Assembly (NCBI RefSeq): GCF_017313265.1 | Contig: NZ_JAFLQZ010000015.1 | Location: 62,001 to 126,000 of the forward strand | DNA: 64,000 bases | Direction of reading: 5' to 3' | Origin: Hymenobacter telluris | Lineage (GTDB): Bacteria; Bacteroidota; Bacteroidia; Cytophagales; Hymenobacteraceae | Made by a program: the position numbers and the translations under genes | Shown: piece by piece, positions 17,367-25,428 of the stretch | Layout of the letters: the number at the start of each line of letters is the position of its first letter | Numbering within the stretch: position 1 is the stretch's first letter | Notes under the pieces: model-generated | Databases searched by the model: none | The model's input: only the letters and a program-made list of their open reading frames with translations | Told to the model about the DNA's origin: nothing

Positions 17367-18587
17367 TCAGGTAGTCAATTCTTTCTTCTCCGGATTAGCG
17401 GCTTCCTCGGCTTCTTCTTCCGCTTCTTCCTCGTGGCCTTCCCTTATTTTCTCGTCGGCCTCCTGGTGGTCGTCGGCGTCGGCTTCCTCGCAGTTTTCCT
17501 CCTGCTTTTCTTTGTCGTGGGGCTCGTAGCTGAGCTTGATATAGATGGGAAAATGGTCGGAGCCCACATACGGCAGGCGCTGCATATCGTCCACCTTGAA
17601 ATCGGGCGACACGAACACATGGTCGAGGGGCCAGCGGAGCACTGAGTAATCGGCGTGGAACGTGGGGAGCAGGCCGCGGCCAACGCGGGGGTCCATGAGC
17701 CCGCTCACCCGCCGGAACAGCTCGGAAGTGTGCGACCACGCCACGTCGTTCATATCCCCGAACACGATGGTTGGCTCATCGTGCTGCTCAATTTCCTTGC
17801 CTACAAGCAGTAGCTCAGCGTCGCGCTTGGTACTGGTTTTCGATTCGGCGGGTGCCGGGGGCTTGGGGTGCAGGCCGTAGAGCCGCACCCAGGTTTTGCC
17901 GTCGGGCAGCTGCACGCGGGAATGCAGGGAGGGTACGTCGTCGTCGAGCAAGTATTTCACCTGGCATCCTTCCAGCGGCAGCCGCGAAAAGAACAACAGA
18001 CCATACGTGTTATCCAGCGGCTCGTGACAGGTGTAGGGGTGCGTTTTTTCCAGCGGCTTCAGCTGCTCGTACCACCACTTATCGGTTTCGACGGCCATAA
18101 TAACGTCGGGGTCGGCTTGCTGGAGCGTGGCCAGTGCCTTGCCGCCTTCCTTGTTGAATTGCAGCACGTTCATAACGGCCAGGCTCAGATGGCGCTGGCC
18201 GTCTTTCAGGGTACTATCTCCCACCTGCTTGCCCACCAGCGGCGTGTAGGGCGCAATCCGCACCGACTGGTAGGCTACTACAATGCCCAGCGCGCCCATG
18301 GCGCTTAGCCCGGCCCAGCCGGGCAGCTGGTGCCACCCCAGCATGGCCGCACCGCCCAGCGTGAGCAGCGTTACGCCCACAATCTGAAGCCGCGGAAAAT
18401 CAAATACCCGTATCCACCAAGCGGTTTGGCGCAAAAGTGGCAGCAGCGTGGCAACAACCGCCAACACGGCCAGCAAGAAAGTAAAACCATGCGCTATGAG
18501 AAGCCAAAGCGGTGCATCGAGGTTAGGCACAGGTGGGTGAAGTAAGGAGTGAAGGAGCGGGAAACGCCAACCCAGAAACCAGCGCAC
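17367..18587 (-). CDS. membrane-anchored endonuclease/exonuclease/phosphatase family protein
   Basis: 406 residues. Three N-terminal hydrophobic helices (about residues 27-50, 70-90, 92-108) anchor it, as in the YafD-like subgroup. The catalytic domain follows from about residue 130 with MNVLQFNKEGG, DVIMAVETDKWW, VFGDMNDVAWS and a C-terminal GSDHFPIYIKL, which supply the metal ligands and active-site aspartate/histidine. The last 55 residues are a very acidic Glu/Asp-rich tail after SYEPHDKEK, unusual and probably disordered. The substrate could be nucleic acid or a phospholipid; not determinable. Confidence 0.85.
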   Translation of the reverse strand: MRWFLGWRFPLLHSLLHPPVPNLDAPLWLLIAHGFTFLLAVLAVVATLLPLLRQTAWWIRVFDFPRLQIVGVTLLTLGGAAMLGWHQLPGWAGLSAMGALGIVVAYQSVRIAPYTPLVGKQVGDSTLKDGQRHLSLAVMNVLQFNKEGGKALATLQQADPDVIMAVETDKWWYEQLKPLEKTHPYTCHEPLDNTYGLLFFSRLPLEGCQVKYLLDDDVPSLHSRVQLPDGKTWVRLYGLHPKPPAPAESKTSTKRDAELLLVGKEIEQHDEPTIVFGDMNDVAWSHTSELFRRVSGLMDPRVGRGLLPTFHADYSVLRWPLDHVFVSPDFKVDDMQRLPYVGSDHFPIYIKLSYEPHDKEKQEENCEEADADDHQEADEKIREGHEEEAEEEAEEAANPEKKELTT

Positions 18588-18734
18588 TACAGGACTGAGC
18601 GGGCAATTCGCTTATCTGGTTGCCGTACGCAAGTTGTTTTTTGCCGTGAGGCTGGGATTTGTACGCTAATGCGCAACCACGGTTGACCTTTCAAACATAG
18701 TACTTTCCTGGATTGCCGCTTCTATCAGGCCGCG

Positions 18735-18742
18735 TACCTTTG
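18735..18742 (+). promoter_or_regulatory. -7 box TACCTTTG of the marC gene
   Basis: TACCTTTG with a TTG about 19 bases upstream (18713) gives a good Bacteroidota promoter; the start codon at 18768 lies 25 bases further on. Confidence 0.5.
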
Positions 18743-18767
18743 CTCGGCCTTGCACCGGCTGCCCGTC

Positions 18768-19385
18768 ATGGAAATTCTACTTGCCACGTTTACCACGCTC
18801 TTCTCGGTTGTCAATCCGTTCGGGGCCATGCCCGTGTTTCTGACCCTAACGGAAGAAGACACGCCCGCCGAGCGCGCCAACATTGGCCTGCGGGCCTGCC
18901 TGTATATGATTGGGGTGTTGTCGGTGTCGTTTTTCGCGGGGCAGTACGTGCTCAATTTCTTCGGCATCAACATCCACCACCTGCGCATTGCGGGCGGCAT
19001 CCTGCTCATGCGCTCCGCCTTCGATTTGCTTACGCCCGGCGGCAACCGCTCGAAGGTATCGGAAGAAACGCTGGAGGAGAGTATGCACAAAGATGACATT
19101 TCCTTCACCCCGCTGGCCATGCCCATGCTGTCGGGGCCGGGCTCTATGGCGGTGTGCATCGGCCTGTTCACCGAGAAGCTGAGCTTCCTGGATATGGGTT
19201 TGATTGTGCTGGGGTTCGTGCTGGTGGCGCTGGCGGCTTATGTTATTCTGATGTCGTCGCTCCGGCTGACCCGGTTTTTGGGTCGGCCGGGTATGGCCGC
19301 GTTGGCACGCATTATGGGCTTCATCACGCTGGCCATTGGGGTCAATTTTCTGGCCACGGCCATTAAGGCGCTGTTTCAGGAGTAA
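18768..19385 (+). CDS. MarC family integral membrane protein
   Basis: 205 residues with six predicted helices. It opens MEILLATFTTLFSVVNPFGA, where the NPFG motif is characteristic of MarC, and has PLAMPMLSGPGSM (about residue 118), the second conserved motif. The ATG at 18768 is chosen over a TTG six codons earlier because it gives the standard family N-terminus and fits the upstream promoter. The biological role of MarC proteins is uncertain; the early link to multiple antibiotic resistance was not upheld. Confidence 0.88.
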   Translation: MEILLATFTTLFSVVNPFGAMPVFLTLTEEDTPAERANIGLRACLYMIGVLSVSFFAGQYVLNFFGINIHHLRIAGGILLMRSAFDLLTPGGNRSKVSEETLEESMHKDDISFTPLAMPMLSGPGSMAVCIGLFTEKLSFLDMGLIVLGFVLVALAAYVILMSSLRLTRFLGRPGMAALARIMGFITLAIGVNFLATAIKALFQE

Positions 19386-19400
19386 GCCAACAATCGTGTA

Positions 19401-19967
19401 ATGGGCGGGGCTCTGCTAGTATTCTTTCTTATCGGCTTACTGGTTCTGTCTGTTCCAATTGGAATAGGTTGGAATATTTATGAATGGTTACGAAAAAGAG
19501 GCAATTTCATAGCATCACAAGTCTTTTTGGGTACAGCTAGTGCCATCCTGCTGACACTAGGCTACTTTGTATACACTGCTTTCTATCCGAATGACGAGTT
19601 TTATGAAACGGAGTTCAAGCAAATAACCTCTTCGTCTTTTCCGGAAACTGGTGTTCTTTTAGTCAAGGATGCGAGCTATCCAGATCAACATGGCGACTAT
19701 AGTGTCTGCGCTTTAGTAGAAGTTTCACCGCAAGAATATCAGCGCACATTGCAGCAAGTTGCTAACGAGCCCACTTTCACTGCTGTAGATGTTGCTAATA
19801 ATGCCCCATTTGCTCGTAGCGAGTCTTTTAACGCAGTGGCAGGAAATATTCCTGCTGCTTCTTATTCAAGAAGCTATTCGCGGGGCAGTACTGTTCATCA
19901 CGCTTTTCAGTTCGTCGGTTTTTTAACTGACCGGAAAACCATCGTTATTTACCGCCATAGCAGCTGA
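19401..19967 (+). CDS. AT-rich hypothetical membrane protein
   Basis: 188 residues. Two helices (about residues 5-25 and 38-60) precede a soluble domain that contains VKDASYPDQHGDYSVCALVEV and a Ser/Tyr-rich stretch, SYSRSYSRGS. I recognise no family. It follows the marC gene by 15 bases on the same strand, so it may be read from the same transcript. It is richer in A and T than its neighbours, like the genes at 8798 and 13636. Confidence 0.6.
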   Translation: MGGALLVFFLIGLLVLSVPIGIGWNIYEWLRKRGNFIASQVFLGTASAILLTLGYFVYTAFYPNDEFYETEFKQITSSSFPETGVLLVKDASYPDQHGDYSVCALVEVSPQEYQRTLQQVANEPTFTAVDVANNAPFARSESFNAVAGNIPAASYSRSYSRGSTVHHAFQFVGFLTDRKTIVIYRHSS

Positions 19968-20019
19968 AGCTATTTTCACTCTTCCGGCATCCAACTCTGT
20001 AATCCTGCGCCACAGGCCC

Positions 20020-20027
20020 TACCTTTG
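20020..20027 (+). promoter_or_regulatory. -7 box TACCTTTG eight bases before the hemE start
   Basis: The TAnnTTTG match ends eight bases before the ATG at 20036, leaving almost no room for a leader or a ribosome-binding site. Confidence 0.5.
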
Positions 20028-20035
20028 CGGCAGTT

Positions 20036-21067
20036 ATGCTGAAGAACGACCTCCTGCTCCGTGCCGCTCGCGGCGAAGAAACCGAACGTACCCCCGTCTG
20101 GCTGATGCGCCAGGCCGGCCGCATCCTCCCCCAATATCGTGCCCTGCGGGGTCGCCTGAGCGGCTTCAAGGAGTTGGTGGAAACGCCCGACCTAGCCGCC
20201 GAAGTCACCATTCAGCCCGTGGATGCGCTGGACGTAGACGCCGCCATCATCTTCTCCGATATTCTGGTGGTGCCCGAAGCCATGGGCCTGACCTACGAAA
20301 TGATAGAGGCCCGCGGGCCGCTGTTTCCCGAAACCATCAAAACCGCGCACGACGTAGCCCGCATGCGCATTGCCGACCCGGAAGAGCATTTAGGGTACGT
20401 ACTGGAAGCCTTGCGCGTCACGAAGCGTGCCCTCAACGGCCGGGTGCCACTCATCGGGTTTGCCGGCGCCCCCTGGACTATTCTGGCCTACATGGTGGAG
20501 GGCCACGGCTCGAAAACCTTCAGCAAAGCCCGCCGCATGCTCTACGCTGAGCCCGCACTGGCTCACGAGTTGCTCGCCAAGATTACCGCTACCACTATTG
20601 CGTATCTGAAAGCGCAGGTGGAAGCTGGCGCCAACATCATACAGGTATTCGACTCGTGGGCCGGGATTCTGCCGCCCGCGCACTACCAGGAGTTCAGCAC
20701 GCGCTACATTGCCGAAATCTGCCGCGCTATTCCGGAGGTGCCCGTCACGGTGTTTGCCAAAGGGGCTTTCTGGGCCGTGGAAGAGTTTGCCACCCTCCCC
20801 TGCCGCACCATCGGCCTGGACTGGAACCAGGATGCCCGCGCCGTGCGCCCGCTGGTAGGCGACAAAACCCTGCAAGGCAACCTCGACCCCTGCGCCCTCT
20901 ACGGCACGCCCGCCCAAGTGCGCGCCGCTACCACCGCCATGCTCGACCAGTTCGGACCGCACCGCCACATTGCCAACCTCGGCCACGGCGTCTACCCCGA
21001 CACCAACCCCGACAACGTGAAGGTGTTCATTGAGACAGTAAAGGAATACAGCCCAACGTTGCGCTAG
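20036..21067 (+). CDS. hemE: uroporphyrinogen decarboxylase
   Basis: 343 residues, normal length. It removes four acetate carboxyls from uroporphyrinogen III to give coproporphyrinogen III in haem synthesis. PVWLMRQAGRILPQYR (about residue 21) is the first family signature with its substrate-binding arginines. FSDILVVPEAMGL supplies the conserved aspartate, GFAGAPWTIL (about residue 139) is the second signature, and QVFDSWAGILPP follows. No other haem gene is adjacent. A -7 box lies directly before the start and a hairpin terminator follows. Confidence 0.97.
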   Translation: MLKNDLLLRAARGEETERTPVWLMRQAGRILPQYRALRGRLSGFKELVETPDLAAEVTIQPVDALDVDAAIIFSDILVVPEAMGLTYEMIEARGPLFPETIKTAHDVARMRIADPEEHLGYVLEALRVTKRALNGRVPLIGFAGAPWTILAYMVEGHGSKTFSKARRMLYAEPALAHELLAKITATTIAYLKAQVEAGANIIQVFDSWAGILPPAHYQEFSTRYIAEICRAIPEVPVTVFAKGAFWAVEEFATLPCRTIGLDWNQDARAVRPLVGDKTLQGNLDPCALYGTPAQVRAATTAMLDQFGPHRHIANLGHGVYPDTNPDNVKVFIETVKEYSPTLR

Positions 21068-21096
21068 GCGGTCGGCAAAAGCTGCTTTTCATTAGT

Positions 21097-21131
21097 AACA
21101 AGCCAGTCTGCTGCCAGCGGGCTGGCTTGTT
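21097..21131 (+). terminator. terminator of hemE
   Basis: AACAAGCCAG pairs perfectly with CTGGCTTGTT across a 15-base loop, 29 bases after the hemE stop, with a T-rich end. Confidence 0.65.
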
Positions 21132-21282
21132 TCAGTTGGGGCCACCATAATGCCATTCAGAGCTACTTATCTGGTTGATTGGCTGGCCTTATGCGTAGGG
21201 CGAAAGCAATTTATCCGTACGTCTTTATCCTTCAGCCTCCTTCATTGAGAGAGGTGCTGCCACCCTTAAAGCACAGCTGCTA

Positions 21283-21305
21283 ATTCTATATAACATATAT
21301 AGAAT
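21283..21305. promoter_or_regulatory. AT-rich operator-like palindrome
   Basis: ATTCTATATA and TATATAGAAT are exact reverse complements around the three-base centre ACA. It lies 85 bases before the FAD oxidoreductase start in an otherwise GC-rich genome. A regulator-binding site is the likeliest reading; a promoter up-element is possible. Confidence 0.45.
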
Positions 21306-21389
21306 ATTACAATAAATTATTGCTACTTTTCAATTCGCGCCGGCTTATACTACTATCCTGTAGGCGGTTGCAGCGCAAAGGATGCTAGC

Positions 21390-23204
21390 ATGATTTCCAA
21401 CTCTACAAAGCAGATTAGGGTTGCTGTGTTAGGCGGGGGTGTGGCCGGGATGAGTGCGGCGCACGAATTGGCAGAACGCGGCTTTTCGGTGGATGTGTAT
21501 GAGCGGCAGCCGCAGTATGTGGGCGGCAAGGCGCGCTCCGTGAGTGTGCCGAACACTGGCCAGGATGGGCGGCTAGATTTGCCTGGTGAGCATGGCTTCC
21601 GGTTTTTTCCGGGCTTCTACCGGCACATCACCGATACCATGAAGCGCATTCCGTACGGCACTAATCCGCAGGGGGTGTTCGATAACCTGGTGGCGTCGCA
21701 ACGGGTGCTGCTGGCGCGGTTTGGCAAGCCGCCGCTGCCTACTTTGGTCAACTTCCCCAAAACCAAGGCCGACCTTGAAACCATTCTGCAAGACCTGTCC
21801 GGCGCCGATACAGGGCTGACCAAGAGCGACATGCAGCTGTTTGCGCACAGCTTGTGGCAGATTCTGACGTCCAGCTATGAGCGGCGGCAGCAGGTGTATG
21901 AGCGCCAAAGCTGGTGGCAATTCATGCAAACCGACGAGCAGCAGCACCGCGACGGTATTGCGCCCGATGCCCCGTCGCCGTACGAGCTGTACTGCGTGGG
22001 GGGCCTGACGCACTCCTTGGTGGCGGCGCAACCCAAACTGATGAGCGTGAAAACCGGCGGCGACATTCTGCTTCAGCTGCTGCTGCTCATGGCCGACCCC
22101 ACTGCCCATACCGACCGGATTCTCAACGGCCCCACCAACGAAGTGTGGCTCACTCCCTGGTTTACGCACCTGACCACCACGCTGGGCGTGCGCTACCACA
22201 AGCACCGCTACGTTACGCGCTTCACCTGCGACCGGTACACCCGGCGCATCACGGCCGCCTACGTGCGCCCCGATGTGAGTGATGCGGAGGAACGGGTTGA
22301 GGCCGATTTTTACGTGGCAGCCGTACCCGTGGAGCGCATGGCTGAGCTAATCAGCGACGACATGCTGGACGTAGATGAGACGCTAGAGTTTATAAAAACG
22401 CTGGCGGCGCCGGTTACCGAGGCGCTGAACTGGATGAATGGCGTGCAGTTTTATTTGAACGTGGATGTACCGCTGGCGCCCGGCCACATCATCTGCCTCG
22501 ATTCGCCGTGGGCCGTAACGGGCATTTCGCAGGCGCAGTTCTGGCCCCAGCACCCGCTCACCAACTACGGCAACGGCCAGGTGAAAGGCCTGATTTCGGT
22601 GGATGTGAGCAACTGGTTTGAGAAGGGCCTAAACGGTCAGGAAGCCCGCAACTGCACCATCGAGCAGATAGTGGAGGAAGTCTGGAACGAGCTGAAAAAG
22701 AGCTTGGTGCAAGCTAACGGCCAAGGTATGCTTACCGACGAGATGCGCGTGGGCTACTACGTTGATTCCGACATCCAGCCCGACACTCACCAACCCACTC
22801 CACCGCCTATTAAAAGCCCGTTTGTGGCCATGCACAACACCGAGCCGCTGCTGGTGAATACGGCCAACTCGTGGAGCCTGCGGCCCAACAGCTTCTGTGG
22901 CATCCAAAACCTGTTTCTGGCCTCCGACTACGTGCGCACCAACACCGACCTGGCCACCATGGAAGGTGCCAACGAAGCGGCCCGCCGCGCCGTGAACGGC
23001 ATTATTGCCGCCAGCGGCAGCGGAGCCCCGCTCTGCAAAATCTGGCCGCTGCACGAGCCCGACGTGCTGGCCGTGCTGCGGTGGCGCGACCGGCGGCGCT
23101 TCGAGAAAGGCCTGCCCTGGTCCGACGTGCTGACGGGCCCCGCCCGCCTGCTGCACGAAGTGAACTACTGGTTGCAGCGGCTGCGCGGCGTCACAAAATC
23201 CTAG
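21390..23204 (+). CDS. FAD-dependent desaturase / hydroxysqualene-dehydroxylase-like oxidoreductase
   Basis: 604 residues. The N-terminus RVAVLGGGVAGMSAAHELAE is a Rossmann FAD-binding motif, followed by GGKARS and PGEHGFRFFPGFYRH, which are typical of the phytoene desaturase / hydroxysqualene dehydroxylase branch of amine-oxidase-fold enzymes. The C-terminal FAD-contact region is FLASDYVRTNTDLATMEGANEAARRAV. Such enzymes dehydrogenate or dehydroxylate terpenoids. The natural substrate is unknown. It is the first gene of an apparent three-gene unit with a terpene-cyclase-like membrane protein and a histidine kinase. Confidence 0.8.
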   Translation: MISNSTKQIRVAVLGGGVAGMSAAHELAERGFSVDVYERQPQYVGGKARSVSVPNTGQDGRLDLPGEHGFRFFPGFYRHITDTMKRIPYGTNPQGVFDNLVASQRVLLARFGKPPLPTLVNFPKTKADLETILQDLSGADTGLTKSDMQLFAHSLWQILTSSYERRQQVYERQSWWQFMQTDEQQHRDGIAPDAPSPYELYCVGGLTHSLVAAQPKLMSVKTGGDILLQLLLLMADPTAHTDRILNGPTNEVWLTPWFTHLTTTLGVRYHKHRYVTRFTCDRYTRRITAAYVRPDVSDAEERVEADFYVAAVPVERMAELISDDMLDVDETLEFIKTLAAPVTEALNWMNGVQFYLNVDVPLAPGHIICLDSPWAVTGISQAQFWPQHPLTNYGNGQVKGLISVDVSNWFEKGLNGQEARNCTIEQIVEEVWNELKKSLVQANGQGMLTDEMRVGYYVDSDIQPDTHQPTPPPIKSPFVAMHNTEPLLVNTANSWSLRPNSFCGIQNLFLASDYVRTNTDLATMEGANEAARRAVNGIIAASGSGAPLCKIWPLHEPDVLAVLRWRDRRRFEKGLPWSDVLTGPARLLHEVNYWLQRLRGVTKS

Positions 23205-23269
23205 CGTTTCCCTTGTAGCCCGCGCTGGTTGGCCTAGGGTCGGTTTTCCTATTTTACGCTTGTCGTCCC

Positions 23270-23947
23270 ATGCTTGGTGTCCTGCTTAACCTCAACGACT
23301 ACACGCCTTATGAGCACGTCTGCTTTGCGGTCGGCTGCTTTCTATGGGTGATTGTCTACATTTTCACCATTCGCTCCATCCGTCGCAACCAGTTCGTTGA
23401 CATCCCGCTGATTTCGGCCTGCGCCAACATTTCATGGGAATTTTTGTGGAGTTGGGTGTTCACCACCGACATGGGCGAGCTGTACGTGTGGGGCTACCGC
23501 ATCTGGTTTTTCCTGGACTGCTACATTGTGTACGGTTTGTTTCGCTACGGCTACAAGCAAATCCTGATTCCGGCGCTGGCCAGGAAACACCAGTTGGTTA
23601 CCACCTTTGGTATTGTGGCCTGGCTGGTAATGCTCTACTTCTACATCAAGCTCTACGATGCGCCGCTGAGCCACATGGGGGCCTATTCCGGCTACATTCT
23701 GAGCATTCTGATGGGCACTTTATACATCACGCTTTTCCTGAGTATGAACAATACGCGCCTGTTTTCCTATGCCTCGGTGTGGTGCGCGGGCTTAGGCAAT
23801 CTGCTGGTTACGCTGTTCTGCTTTTCGCACTTCACCGATTGGTTTTTGCTTTCGATGTGCGTATTTACTACCATTCTGAACGCCGCTTATATTCTGATTT
23901 TCGCCAGCCAACGCAAGCCCGCTGCCCACGAGTTGTCTACCGCATGA
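23270..23947 (+). CDS. small polytopic membrane protein resembling Pyr4/PaxB-type terpene cyclases
   Basis: 225 residues with seven predicted helices and short loops. The segment SACANISWEFLWSWVF (residues 49-64, acidic residue E57) and YRIWFFLDCYIVYGLFRYG (residues 76-94, D83) resemble the conserved CANxxWExxY and WxxxDxxxVYxxxxxG segments I recall from fungal membrane terpene cyclases such as Pyr4. A further acidic residue, D190, lies in the last third (HFTDWFLL). If right, it would cyclise an isoprenoid in the membrane. The stop overlaps the next start by ATGA. The resemblance is from memory, so treat the function as a hypothesis. Confidence 0.5.
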   Translation: MLGVLLNLNDYTPYEHVCFAVGCFLWVIVYIFTIRSIRRNQFVDIPLISACANISWEFLWSWVFTTDMGELYVWGYRIWFFLDCYIVYGLFRYGYKQILIPALARKHQLVTTFGIVAWLVMLYFYIKLYDAPLSHMGAYSGYILSILMGTLYITLFLSMNNTRLFSYASVWCAGLGNLLVTLFCFSHFTDWFLLSMCVFTTILNAAYILIFASQRKPAAHELSTA

Positions 23948-25353
23948 GCACCACCACGTTTTGGGAGCAGTACCTCTGGTTTCCGCTGGGGTTTCGGGGG
24001 CTGGAAGCCGACGAGTTCAAGAAGCGCACCACCGCCGTCCGGCTGGCTCTGTTTACCATGCTAGCCGCCATTCCGTATTCGCTGGTGTATGCGTGGCTGG
24101 GGTTTCCGCTGGCCCCGCGCGCCACGTTCATCTACATTGGCTTCTCGCTGGCCAACCTGCTGCTGCTGTTTCTGACCAAGAAATATTCGCTGTTCACCAC
24201 GGCGCAGCTGGTAGCCATCATCCTGAACCCTATTATGGCGCACGTGGCCATTGGGGGCTTCGTGGACAGCAGCGCCATCATTCTGTCGGCCATCCTGAGT
24301 CCGTTGGGGGCTTTGATGTTCACCAACTACCGCACGGCGCGCATCTATTTCGTGCTGTTCGTGCTCGACGTGGTTGTTGCGGGCGTCTGGGATTATCTCT
24401 ATGTCAGCGGCGAGCCGAAGCTGCCGAAGGGGGTGCTCATCGTCAGCTTCGTCAGCAACCTGGTTATCATCTGCTTGATTATTTACTTGCTGATTGCCAA
24501 CGTGCTGCAAAAGCGCGAAGAGGCGCAGCAGGAGCTGCAACAGTCGCTCGACCACCTCCGGGCCACCCAGGTGCAGCTGGTGCAGCGCGAGAAAATGGCC
24601 AGCCTGGGGGAGCTGACGGCCGGCATTGCCCACGAAATTCAGAACCCGCTCAACTTCGTCAACAACTTTTCGGAGGTATCCACGGAGCTGGTGGAGGAGC
24701 TGTCCGAAGAAAACCACAAACCCGAGCGCGACGCCGGTTTGGAAGACGAGTTGCTGCATGATTTGCAGCAGAACCTTCGGAAAATAACGCACCACGGACG
24801 CCGCGCCAGCAGCATCGTGCGCGACATGCTGGAACACAGCCGCGCCAGCACCGGCGAGCGGCAGCCCACCGACCTGGCCGCTCTCTGCGACGAATACCTG
24901 CGCCTGGCTTACCACGGCCTCCGCGCCAAAGACAAAAGCTTCAATGCAACCCTCGAAACCAGATTCCCGCCCGATTTACGCCCCGTAAATCTTATTGGCC
25001 AAGACATAGCGCGGGTAATGCTTAACTTATTTACCAACGCCTTCTACGCGGTACGGGAACGGCAGCAACGGGGCGAGGCAGGGTACCTGCCAACCGTTGC
25101 GGTAAGCATTGAGCAGGACGCCGAGCAGGTACGAATTCGGGTGCGCGACAATGGCACCGGCATACCCGAAAGCGTGAAGCATAAGATTTTTCAGCCCTTT
25201 TTCACCACCAAGCCCACCGGCGAAGGCACTGGCCTCGGCCTCTCGCTCAGCTACGACATCATCACGAAAGGCTGCGGTGGCACGCTCACTGCCGAAACCA
25301 CGGAAGGCCAAGGCACCGAACTGACTGTCACGCTACCAACATGCTTAGAATGA
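23944..25353 (+). CDS. membrane sensor histidine kinase
   Basis: 469 residues from the ATG at 23944, which overlaps the preceding stop. Five or six helices (residues about 32-185) form the sensor, with no obvious extracellular domain, so it probably senses something in the membrane. A short coiled coil (190-215) leads to the phosphoacceptor H230 in GELTAGIAHEIQNPLNF. The ATPase domain has the N-box LNLFTNAFYAV, G1 DNGTGIP and G2 GEGTGLGLSLSYDI. No response regulator is next to it, so its partner is elsewhere. Overlap with the cyclase-like gene suggests joint function. Confidence 0.9.
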   Translation: MSTTTFWEQYLWFPLGFRGLEADEFKKRTTAVRLALFTMLAAIPYSLVYAWLGFPLAPRATFIYIGFSLANLLLLFLTKKYSLFTTAQLVAIILNPIMAHVAIGGFVDSSAIILSAILSPLGALMFTNYRTARIYFVLFVLDVVVAGVWDYLYVSGEPKLPKGVLIVSFVSNLVIICLIIYLLIANVLQKREEAQQELQQSLDHLRATQVQLVQREKMASLGELTAGIAHEIQNPLNFVNNFSEVSTELVEELSEENHKPERDAGLEDELLHDLQQNLRKITHHGRRASSIVRDMLEHSRASTGERQPTDLAALCDEYLRLAYHGLRAKDKSFNATLETRFPPDLRPVNLIGQDIARVMLNLFTNAFYAVRERQQRGEAGYLPTVAVSIEQDAEQVRIRVRDNGTGIPESVKHKIFQPFFTTKPTGEGTGLGLSLSYDIITKGCGGTLTAETTEGQGTELTVTLPTCLE

Positions 25354-25428
25354 GGCGAAGAAGCAAGTGAAAAGAAAGCCCGTAGCTGCTATGCAACTGT
25401 AGCTTCTTTCACACCAACCAATTGATAC

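Larger units (their letters stand above)
21068..21389. other. intergenic region of 322 bases
   Basis: It holds the hemE terminator, a short GC-normal stretch with no reading frame I would trust, and then a strikingly AT-rich segment (about 21280-21340) with the palindrome described separately. This would be the control region of the operon that starts at 21390. Confidence 0.6.
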
